NCBI GenBank assembly: GCA_009760855.2
Contig: WPIO01000022.1
Span: forward strand, 3,235,001-3,299,000
From: Cristatella mucedo
Lineage: Eukaryota; Bryozoa; Phylactolaemata; Cristatellidae
Direction: 5' to 3'
Length of the DNA stretch: 64,000 nt
The translations under genes were made by a program, and so were the position numbers. The notes beneath the pieces are model-generated. The model worked only from the letters and a program-made list of their open reading frames with translations. It was not told the origin of the DNA and did not search any database. Below, one piece after another: positions 1-10,186 of this stretch; the first letter of the stretch is position 1, and the number at the start of each line of letters is the position of its first letter.

Positions 1-236
1 ACGCATTCGGTACCCAACAGACTTCGTCTCACGAAACAAAGAGAAAGTGGGAAGCATAGCAGAGTCAGGAGAGCAGTTGAGGTAGTGAGTAGCATAGAAG
101 TAGCAGTTCAGGACCGCTGAAAAAGATGTGCCATAGTCGGCAGTTGGAGAGTAGATGTCGTTGCGTAAGAATTGTGGAAGCGAGTTCCACAGTCTAGGAC
201 CTGCAGAGCTAAAGCTTCTGTCGCCAACTGTCTTTA
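1..236 (-). mobile_element. LINE A 3' fragment, reverse orientation
   Basis: Read on the minus strand this is the 3' part of the CR1-like LINE A, ending in the segment that encodes ...GPRLWNSLP... in better copies (25185-26785, 59642-60287). It enters from the left edge and stops near base 236, where a LINE B fragment in the opposite orientation begins. It has no coding capacity. Confidence 0.85.
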
Positions 237-354
237 AGCATGATATTACTCACCATTCAATTGTGTTTCCCTTTGCAGCAGATGTAAAGCGCCTAGAAAG
301 AGATTGAGTTCTCTGAGTGTGCTTTATCAAGTGCATTATTATTATTATTATTAT
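237..354 (+). mobile_element. LINE B 3' tail
   Basis: This matches the 3' end seen at 13487-13668: the segment aaagcgcctagaaagagatt, then gttctctgag, then a short (ATT)n run. It is only the untranslated tail, fused directly to the inverted LINE A fragment on its left. Confidence 0.85.
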
Positions 355-1562
355 AAATAAGTATATAATATAGTATATAAGTATATATAAAACATTCACT
401 GACTAGTCGACGACACCGATTATTCAGGGGCCAGTTTTATTTTTGTATAATTACTCCTATTTCTATTGTCCTAAATTACGATATTTCCGACTGTTGCTTG
501 TTTCACACCATTCTTAAGGTCCTGTCCATGTACTCCCTTTAGAGCTTCGAAATCATATATTTGCATTGCTTTGTTGACCAAATTAGAAAAGCAGCCGCTA
601 GACTGTATAAGAACAACTCAGAATTGTTCAACGTTACCCTGTTGCAGCCTGATCTCGGTCTTGCAGTATAGAACAGGGTCTACAGCTCAATAAGTCCCCG
701 TAAATGCAACCACGTGAAGAGATTGACTCTTGTGGATACAACAGCAGCATCGGTAGCTCCACTATTAATTAATTCTGTTTCCTTGTCTTCATGTAAAGCA
801 GAGGTTAGTTGACTTAGAACTCTTTGTGTAACAGCAGAAGACTCTTAACGGCTATCATCATCGCTTGCTGTGCCTAATAAAAGATTGCCCACTCCAAGAC
901 TCAAACCTATGACCTGGGGTCGTGAAATGCGAGACCCTCCCCCTCCCCAGCTAAGACCCTGTAGGACGTCAAACAAGAGCACTTGCTGGTTCACAGCTAC
1001 AAATCACGTGAGACATTGAACAGCTGGGTGGATATGACTGAAGCCATTTCAACACTTGATCTGCAATGTCGTCTGCCTCAGATAAGTACTGGAGATTCAT
1101 GGAATGATTGATGCAGCAGTGAGTTCAAGAAGGCCTTATTACCCTACCACCATTGCTTCTGAGTGAAATGGCATCAACAGTCAATGCAGGGAAGTCTCAG
1201 TCACAAGAAACGACTGAAGCTAGATTAATTTCTCAGTCGGTCTTTATGGGCAGATAATTGCTTGGCAACAGCTTGTGTCAATTTTTCGGGATAGGATGAG
1301 CTACAAACTTGGACAAGACACCATAGTCATAAAATGTTTCCCCACGACAAAAGCTGTACCTGCAGTTTAAAACCACTTTCTGAGATCCTGCTAGATTATG
1401 TATGTTCAAGCCATAGTATATAAGAAGGGGTTAGCATTTCCATTGCTCACTGATAAGATAGAAAGTCAATATCACAGTATTATCCTCTGACTTGCAGAGC
1501 CCTTCAAACAAGTTTTGATTAAGCTAATAATCCTATCCTAACATAGCTGGTAGCACACATTA
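355..1562. other. Intergenic or STUB1-intronic DNA
   Basis: No coding exon, RNA gene or conserved protein segment is visible here. The only recognisable piece is a decayed reverse SINE1 near 828-950. If STUB1 continues off the left edge, this stretch is part of one of its introns. Confidence 0.5.
828..950 (-). mobile_element. SINE1 fragment, decayed
   Basis: On the minus strand it keeps the SINE1 order: a B-box-like segment near 900-915 and the body that in good copies reads ...gatagccgtaaa.... It is heavily mutated. Confidence 0.5.
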
Positions 1563-2895
1563 AAAATTGTCACTGCCCCAGCGCTGCTAGAACTATCTGC
1601 TGCCTTCGACACCATTCATCACGATGTCCTACTTAAACGATTGAGAAAAACGATCGGTCTGGCAGACGAGGCACTGGCATGGTTTAAATCGTACTTGCCC
1701 GATCGTGATCAATCCGTGTCGAGTGCGGGTCAGGTCTCATTCACCAGACCAGTCACCTGTAGAGTTCCTCAGGGGTCCATCCTCGGTCTGCTGCCATTCT
1801 CCATTTATACTCAACCTCTGGGAAAAAGTGATTCGGGCCCATGGAATGGGATCACTTTTATGCTGACGATACTCAGCAGTATTTGTCATTCAAAGCGTCG
1901 GAATCTGCTGCAGCAACTGAGAAACTGAATGTTTGCCTTGCCGAGATTCGATCCTGGCTGTCGGCAAAGTTCCTTAAACTAAGAACGGACTCCTACTCAT
2001 AGGACACCCCAAGCATGTGGCTGGACTAGGAGGCTTTGCACTTCTAATAGGTGATGCTGTTGTGCGACCATTACCACCTGCTCGGAATTTAGGTGTCATC
2101 TTCGACAGCTGACTAAATTTGGAAGGCTTCGTTAAGAACAATACTTCCACAGTTGGCCATCACATCCAATCCCTATCTAAGATTAGGAACTGTCTTCCAC
2201 GGTGGCTGGCAAAAAATTTAACTAGCTCCTTAGTTGTGTCTATGCTTGATTATTGTAATTCCCTTTTGGCTGGGCTACCGAAAAAGCCACTAGGCCACTG
2301 CAGCTGGCTATGAATATGGCTGCAAGGCTAGTTTATAAATCCCAGAGGTTTGACCTGTATCTCCTTTGTTAAAAAAGCTAGGATGGCTATCGGTTAATCA
2401 ACGGATACAGAGCCAAGCTCTTAAGCTGATCCACAAGGCCCGCAGCGACTTGGCTCCTCCATACCTAGCTCTCTCTCCATACTGCTGCACCAGTTTCAGC
2501 CTCCTCGTGCCCTCAGGTCCTGTATGGATAATAAATTAGCTGTTCCATTCTTCCAATTAAAGACCGATAGTAACAGAAGCTTTTGCTCTGCAGGTCCTAG
2601 ACTGTGGAACTCACTTCCACGATTCTTATGCAAAGGCATTTACTCTCGTACTGCCGACAATGGCACATCCTTTCCTGCTGTCCTGAGTTGCTACTTTCAT
2701 GCTACTCACTACCTCCACTGCTCTCCGACTCAGCCATGCTTCTCACTTTCTCTTTGTTGCGTGAGATGAAGTCTGTTGGCTACCGAATGTGTACCGAAAG
2801 CCGCTTAGGCTGTGAGTGCTCTATATAAAACTCATCTGCATAACACCAACATAGTCTATGTGGCTTTGTGGAGTTAAAGACGGAGATAAATTACA
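1563..2895 (+). mobile_element. LINE A, 5'-truncated, broken reverse transcriptase
   Basis: Translated pieces in several frames match the reverse transcriptase of the better copy at 25185-26785: SAAFDTIHHDVLL, then IGLADEALAWFKSYLPD, then VPQGSILG, then the post-RT region ending GPRLWNSLPRFL. The catalytic YADD region near 1850 is lost to frameshifts. The 3' end near 2870-2895 keeps the family end (gtggagttaaagacgg). It is a dead copy in the sense orientation. Confidence 0.9.
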
Positions 2896-3117
2896 TTAGA
2901 GGCTTGTTTACAATGGGTACTCGAAGGGCCTCTTCCTTTGCAAACAGTTTGTTTTCATTCAAAACCTTTTACCAGTATCTCACATAACATAATTTGCTTG
3001 CAATTTTTTAGGCTGGCACAAAAGGAAGAACAAACCAAAAACCCAGACAGAAGTAGAGCGCATTTGTGATCACTACATTAGTGCCTCGATCCTGCCGGGT
3101 AGCAGCCCCACAGCACG

Positions 3118-3228
<111 letters not shown>

Positions 3229-3559
3229 AGCATGAGCTCTCTTTAGCTGGGTTGCATATTGAGTAGCATAGCAGAGCAGAAACCAACATGAGTTCAGACA
3301 TCATTGAAAGACATGGACATATCCAGACATTTTGCAAGAAGTGGCACCCTAAATCATGGGAAAGCCTGTCAAATTTTAGCCTGTTAATAATATGAGCCCA
3401 TCACAGGCACTATAATGCTTGCCCTGTATATGGCAGCCACAGGATCGTAAATCCTTTGCAGTCCCACAAAATGAACGGTAGCAGAGCATATTGAAGATGA
3501 CCTCTTAGATTTAACCTCAGGCACAAAAAATCTTCAGTGTGGCCGAGGCTGCTGCAGCG

Positions 3560-3880
3560 ACCCCCAAACGAAATATTTGAGCCTTGAAATCCAATATTCT
3601 TGACCAACAATGACTTGAGCAAAGTAGTCTTTGACTAATCCTTGTTTGGTGGCAGTGCAGTGGCCCAGCCAATCGCCTAATTTGAATCCTGTAGAAAGTC
3701 TATGGAGCAATATCAAAAGGCGGCTGAGGAAGGGAGTTAGGTCTATAGCATTAGCCGACCTTTCCAGTAAAACTCAGGCTCTGTGAAATGTGCTATGGCA
3801 GAAGAGACAATGCAGAAGCTGGCAGCCTCTACTCATGGCCAAACAAAGAAGATCGTAAAGAGTCGTGGGGTTACAACGTC
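3560..3880 (+). mobile_element. Tc1/mariner-like transposase remnant
   Basis: A frame from about 3660 reads WPSQSPNLNPVESLW followed by a basic stretch. This is the Tc1-family C-terminal catalytic signature (usual form SPDLNPIENLW, supplying the last acidic residue of the DDE triad). Just upstream, in another frame, NNDLSKVVFD recalls the preceding DND-KHTSK segment. Downstream the frame runs to KSRGVTTSH and a stop near 3875, the usual transposase end. Stops and frameshifts make it a fossil. Terminal inverted repeats were not recognised. Confidence 0.75.
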
Positions 3881-4128
3881 TCACTAAACGTATATGTACC
3901 AACAGCATATTTGATTGTTTTTGGGGGTGGCAATAAAGCTTTTCACGTGCTGCGCATAACTTCAGTACGCCTGGCATCCATGGAAAACCCTCTTATTACC
4001 CGAACAGCACACAGCAGCAGCCGCCATGCTGCGAGGATTTGTTCCGCCAGAGTGTACAAGCCACCATCGTGATCATAACAATATGGATATGACTCACACA
4101 AGAATGAAGTCAAGAGCCAATATCTCAC

Positions 4129-4327
4129 CCCTCGTCAGGTTCAGTATTGCTTCATCGTAAGAGCTCAAATCCAGGTGTGCCTCTCCCATAAAGTAGTAAG
4201 CCTTGACGCTCTTCGGGTCCAACTCCAAGGCACGCTTGCAGTCTCTGATAGCATCATCGTACTTGGCAAGCTTGACGTAGGCAAGAGCTCTGTTGGTGTA
4301 ATACGTCGGAATGCTGTCTGCCTTCAG
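4129..4327 (-). CDS. STUB1: STUB1 coding exon 2
   Basis: Starts after a ttgttgcag acceptor with LKADSIPTYYTNRAL and ends at AGGG/GTGAGA in phase 1. It encodes TPR2 and TPR3 with clamp residues N42 and K72. A TPR hairpin ending YDEAILNLTR matches the end of the CHIP TPR domain. Confidence 0.88.
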
Positions 4328-5104
4328 CTGCAACAAGCACGTGCAAGCAACAAGGCATAAGCAGCATCCTGTCTGCTTACCCGAAATAATACCCTAAATG
4401 AAAGCCAAGCGACTCGCTAGCACGAGTACCTGACATGGTGCTAAAGAAGAAGTCATATTGAAAAAAGTCTACGGCGGCCGGATCAAACAAGCCGATCTTA
4501 AAGCGGTATGGAGCACATGCTGCCGAAACGGGACGATCTTAAACTGGCATGGCTCGAACGATCAGTAGGTACCCACTCGCTATCGTTATCACTCAATCGG
4601 AGGTGTTTGCCAGTTCAACTGCACACTTTCGAATGAGCATCATTCCTCGCTAATTTTTCAGTGTTAAAAAGCAAGAGGCACAATACCATGCATCCATGCT
4701 TTCGGCACCAGTCTGACTGCAAGCTTGGATGCAGCCGACACTTTGCGAATACAAGGAGCCTTCTAGCTTGGGAAACTGTGAACGCCCAGCTGCCCCCAAC
4801 AGCAGCTGCCACGCTTCGTGTAATTTTGCCGGCGCCAGTAAGGTCGTATACGAAGAAAATATTGGTTCCGTGGATGTTTTCCTTATGTACGCTTGAATCC
4901 CTGTATACTACCAATGGTTAGTACACTAGGCTCAGCAACAGTGATGGGTGAGAGAATCCATCGACTAGAGTCCGGAAAGCTATGTCAAAACCTAGATGCA
5001 CTCAGCGCGCTTACAATTGCCTTCGTGTAACATCCAATAGCGTCAGAATATTTCCTTGCTTCAAAAAGTCTGTTCCCTTGCTCTTTGAGCTCGTGTGCGC
5101 TCAT
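4129..5104 (-). CDS. STUB1: STUB1/CHIP E3 ubiquitin ligase, N-terminal TPR part (partial)
   Basis: CHIP is a cytosolic co-chaperone and U-box ubiquitin ligase that docks on the C-terminal EEVD of Hsp70/Hsp90 through TPR repeats and ubiquitinates their clients. Two exons are visible, 5104-5015 and 4327-4129, joined in phase 0 across an intron of 687 bases that holds nothing else I recognise. Together they give 96 residues covering three TPRs: AHELKEQGNRLFEARKYSDA, then YYTNRALAYVKLAKYDDAI, then SVKAYYFMGEAHLDLSSYDE. The carboxylate-clamp residues known in human CHIP (K30, N34, N65, K95) correspond here to K7, N11, N42 and K72 with identical spacing, which supports the splice. ATG 5104 is the start; the frame continues upstream only to non-ATG codons. 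Exon 2 ends in phase 1 at a GTGAGA donor. The helical hairpin and U-box exons are absent from 1-4128. Confidence 0.88.
5015..5104 (-). CDS. STUB1: STUB1 coding exon 1
   Basis: Thirty codons from ATG 5104 to the GTAAGC donor at 5014. It holds the first TPR helix pair start (HELKEQGN), including clamp residues K7 and N11. It ends in phase 0. Confidence 0.87.
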
Positions 5105-6478
<1,374 letters not shown>

Positions 6479-6567
6479 CGGAAGAGCTTGGAGGTGAGGT
6501 GCCAAGCCTACGGAGGACACGATTGGCTGTTCTCTTGGAGCAGCTAATCAAGATGAATTAGCCCTAG

Positions 6568-6640
6568 CTGTCTCGATAGCTCAATCGGTTATTAGAGCAC
6601 TCGATCGGTAACCTGAGTTTACGTGCTCGTACCCCCCCCC
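6568..6640 (+). mobile_element. SINE3, tRNA-like fragment
   Basis: Starts gtctcgatagctcaatcgg, an RNA polymerase III A-box-like tRNA 5' half, followed by tagagcactcgatcgg. The B-box half is damaged (tacgtgctcgtacccc) and runs into a C tract. A second member lies at 62474. It cannot fold as a proper tRNA. Confidence 0.5.
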
Positions 6641-7044
6641 CCGCTAAAGAAATTCTTTTAATTTCGGCATTCAGTCCCGTGGCAGACAGCCTCCAGTAGC
6701 TCTGTATTTTGATATTAATTTCGTCACATGAGACTAGAAAAAATGCTAGCACGGCGCTCATTGAGCGCGAACTCTCAGCTAGGTTTCCACGGGGTGGGTG
6801 GGTGGGGGCTACCGTTATTCTTTGAATGCCGATCCAATTTTTTGCTTCAATGAGTAGGTGTTCTCTGTTTGACTGGTCGGCGGAGGCCTGCTGAGAGGTG
6901 CGAAATTTCCCACTCTTCAAACTGGGGTGTACATTTCTAGTAAGTCGGGATCCGGGCACCTTCTGCCCGAAGCTTTAGCTTTAGGCAAAGAGAAAAACTG
7001 CAGCTTTTGTGAAAGATTTAATGAACCTCTTAAAAAAAATTTAT

Positions 7045-7205
7045 CTGATTTAATTGCCTCATTTGTATAGAGGCATAAAAGCACTAACAGCTGTCAATAC
7101 CACTTGCTGTTGGCAATGAAAGATCGCTTACTGCAGGGTTCGAAACCGCAACATCCGCCGTGAAACACGAGCACCTTATCTGCTGGGCTATCACGGCCGA
7201 ATGCT
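7045..7205 (-). mobile_element. SINE1 copy
   Basis: Reverse copy of the tRNA-derived SINE1. The complement of the B box (gggttcgaa) is near 7136, and the tail, read on plus as gatttaattgcctcatttg, starts near 7048. The A-box side is near 7190. Moderately diverged. Confidence 0.75.
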
Positions 7206-7276
7206 TAGGCGGCCGCTTTTCGAGAGGAACGCTACGAATAGTTTTATGGTGTTACGTAGGCCTGCCGGGCACGCAG

Positions 7277-7295
7277 CCAGGGGCGGAGCCAGGAG
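7277..7295 (+). mobile_element. hAT-like terminal inverted repeat, single end
   Basis: caggggcggagccaggag resembles the CAGNGGCGG-type ends seen on both sides of the miniature elements at 42787-43131 and 53486-53702. No matching right end was found nearby, so it is a solitary or truncated end. Confidence 0.4.
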
Positions 7296-7574
7296 ATTGA
7301 GATTGGGGCGAGGGTCCAGAGGTCCCTAGCCTCCAACCTGAACTCTTAATAATCGAAGAATACTTTCTCCTCTCCAGGAAGATGCCAGCTGCCCGAGACC
7401 CTTACGGCTGCAAGTAGCACAACTATTGGGTACATTTTTTGTTTTCCGTCTCTCGACACGAAGTGCCTAACGAGTAATCTAGAGAAGTCGAATCGCTGCT
7501 ACTCCATTGCATTCGTTGAAAATAAGCGGTGGCGGATCGCAAGCCCACACCCAGCCCTGCGTTACCTGCACACC

Positions 7575-7735
7575 GTGTGTAATAATATAATATAATTCAT
7601 TTGTATAGCGCCCCAAGAGAACTTAATCTCCATACAAGCGCTTCACATATGCCTCGGGGGCTCGAGCCCACGATCTCAGCCAGACCTCCGTCAGGGCGAG
7701 CACCTTAACCGCTGGACCAAACCAACTCGGCAAAT
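7575..7735 (-). mobile_element. SINE2 copy
   Basis: Reverse tRNA-derived element. On the minus strand it runs from a tRNA-like head (tggtccagcggttaaggtgc), through a B-box-like ctcgagcccc, to a tail gagattaagttctcttgggg and an AT-rich end. Other members are at 43690-43835 (+) and 54455-54590 (-). The tail resembles LINE B. Confidence 0.75.
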
Positions 7736-8230
7736 AGGACCGTAATTTCTTGCGCGCTACGGTCAAATAACAATCGGAATAACTTTAAACATGTCTTAGC
7801 TGTATCGTTTCCGTATAGGATGTTCGCAAGAACTTCGATTTTCGGAAGAGTTCTGCAACGAACAAAGAACGCACATGAGAGCGCTCTATGTCGGGAGGCG
7901 AGAGTCATTGTTCGTTCAAGCGTGAACTGGCCGGCCGCGCTGTAACATACTGTACGAGCTGCAGCGGCTTTCTGCCCCCTCCCCTCCACCGCGTCCTTGG
8001 GCAGCAAACGTAGCGCTCGTGTCGTTGCTAGTCCTGGCCGACCCGCGACGCGTATCGGCGAAGTCCGAGCCTTAGACCGCGGCTAGTGACTTCTGTGCGC
8101 CGCACCAACACAGCCAGGCAGGCTCATAGTAGCGGGAAGCGCGGCAGCAACGGAGAACTTGACGTAACGAGTCCGTCGCCGTAATGCATAGCGGTCAATT
8201 CGACAGCCGCGGAGGACTGCGGATACTCAC

Positions 8231-8342
8231 CGCCCGCTATAGCTTGCAATAACTGTCGTGCGGCGCGCGAAGTGCAACGCTGAACTGGGCGTCACTCTAT
8301 AGAGAGCAACTCGCCTGACTATTACGCGACGCCCGCTTTTAT
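8231..8342 (-). promoter_or_regulatory. Possible minus-strand promoter and 5' non-coding exon
   Basis: Inside a CpG-rich stretch (about 7900-8560) the minus strand has a TATA-like ATAAAAG at 8342-8336. About 105-110 bases downstream there is a consensus donor GTGAGT at 8230-8225. This is the layout of a short first exon and intron start. It could be an upstream 5' UTR exon of STUB1, the next gene on that strand, but I see nothing that proves it. Confidence 0.3.
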
Positions 8343-9040
8343 GCCTCGCAGCCGTAGATTATCGCGCAACCGGTTCCTGGTAATTAATATTCCATATTAT
8401 TCAGCGACCGCGAATTGTATGTGGGGCGTTCATAATCTGGCCGATCTTGCAAACCAGTCTTTCAGCAAACAGGATCCGGAATGAAGGATCGGTCGGCGAA
8501 CTTGTATTCTTTTGAAGTGGCTCGGCGGCGGTTGGCCCGGATCCCGTTCGGACTCAACCGGGGATTTTAAATCACTTGAAATCCGTTCGGTAAAACTTTA
8601 TAAGGTAATACAATAAAACGATGCCAAAGATGCATCGCACATTTTTTTAATTCGCTGATTTTTGCATCATTTAACAGGCCACCGCATGCATGCGGCCGAG
8701 CGTACGCGCCAACGAGAAGCGGCCTACAATTTGACGCTTGGCAGCAGGGCGACTTATTGGATGGGGACCTTATTGGATATTGGACTTATGGACTTATTAT
8801 GGACTTGTACTTATTGGACGGACCGGGCTCTCGCCACCAACCAGAGGCAGAACTACTTCTTTCAACTTTCAGCTACATCCATTACTCCTAGGATCCCGAC
8901 GGAATGCGGGTCGACAGCTTCGAAGCGCAGGAAGGCTCCTTTGGAAAAAACTCGCGGTAGAACCTACCCGCTCGAAAAAAAGCCGCTACAGCTGTTCGCC
9001 TGCCTCTTAGCACGCCAACACATAGCTCTCAAGGAGACTT
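8343..9040. other. Non-coding stretch
   Basis: The left part is still CpG-rich. The open frames at 8662-9045 have no recognisable domain or splice structure. I see no gene. Confidence 0.5.
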
Positions 9041-9550
9041 CGTAATAATAATAATAATAATAATATTGCACTTGATAAAGCGCCCTCAGAGAACTCAATC
9101 TCTCTCTAGGCGCTTTACATTTGCTGCAAAGTGATATGCAATTGAATGGTAAGTAAAATCATGCTTGAAAAACAAACAAAATGAATAATATGGTTAGGGA
9201 TGACATGCACAGGGTCAGCATGCAAATGTGGTTAGTAGCAGCATGCACAGTGTCAGCACGCATAAGCACATCAAGGGCGAATCACAGGGACCCACTAAAT
9301 GCTGTCCTAAATAGGTGTGTTTTTAAGTTTCTTTTAAATGTAGTCAGGTCATGGGATGTTCTGACGCAGGTCGGGAGGGAGTTCCAGGCTTTGGGAGCAT
9401 ACGAACTAAATGCACGGTCACCAAAGGATTTAAGGTTTGTACAAGGTATTTCCAGACTGTTGGATTCCGAAAAGCGGGTGGTACGATGCTTGGCCTGATG
9501 GGGTAGTATATCTGAAAGATAGGCTGGAGCCATAGAATGAAGCCATAGAA
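9041..9550 (-). mobile_element. LINE B 3' end
   Basis: Reverse copy. On plus it starts with the (TAA)n end and the complement of the LINE B tail. The minus frame encodes the post-RT segment FSSYAPKAWNSLPTCVRTS, LTTFKRNLKTHLF typical of CR1/Jockey-type ORF2 C-termini. It is 5'-truncated near 9550. Confidence 0.9.
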
Positions 9551-10072
9551 TGAATCGTACGCACAAAGGGAGCGCACTGCGTAGCTGCATTCCCGACCGC
9601 GGTACGATCGCTGGCCGCTTCTCACGGCGGTCACAGGGCATTTCCGCATCGGAATCCAGCGAGCAGCCGCCCGCCCGCTCCAGCGGGTACCTATGTGAGT
9701 TACAAAGACGAAGGCGGCGCGAACAAAGAGCGTCCATTCCTTCAACCTCAGGCCAGCGGCGGCCAGGGTAACGGACCGCACTAGCAAGAAAGCGTCTGTG
9801 GCCTCGTGCAATTGCAGATACTGAGGGTAGCTTTACGGTCACCACAGACAGCCGAATTGGCGGCCGCAGTCGGTGCACTCGCCAGCCTCCGACGGCATAG
9901 ACATACGAACGACTGCTGCGACTCCGCTAACATTGAAATCAGGATGCTATGTCTAGTTTAGGTGCCATTTGTTAGTTATATTTAAATTATAAATTATAAT
10001 TATTGTGTATTAGATTTTATAATATTAACTATTTTGTATGGCGCGGCATATTCTCGTTCACTCTGTGGTTCC
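9551..10072. other. Upstream flank of the nucleolin-like gene, partly CpG-rich
   Basis: CpG is dense from about 9580 to 9920, then the sequence turns AT-rich (9960-10035) just before the presumed 5' UTR. It is the natural place for a promoter, but no TATA or initiator can be assigned with confidence. Confidence 0.4.
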
Positions 10073-10078
10073 CACGTG
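10073..10078. promoter_or_regulatory. CACGTG E-box upstream of the nucleolin-like gene
   Basis: A palindromic CACGTG lies 79 bases before the ATG. Vertebrate nucleolin is a known Myc/Max target through such boxes. Whether this one is bound is inference. Confidence 0.35.
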
Positions 10079-10156
10079 CGCTGCCATTAGGTGCTTGGGC
10101 GATTGTGGTACCATTCAGCGCTGTATCTGCATTTGATCGAACGAAAATCTTTCGAA

Positions 10157-10186
10157 ATGACTATTGGTGCGACTCCTAAAGCTAAG
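10157..10186 (+). CDS. NCL: Nucleolin-like exon 1
   Basis: Start codon and ten residues, MTIGATPKAK, ending at a GTTAGT donor in phase 0. The ATG sits in the context gaaATGa. No longer upstream frame joins it with a better start. Confidence 0.75.
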
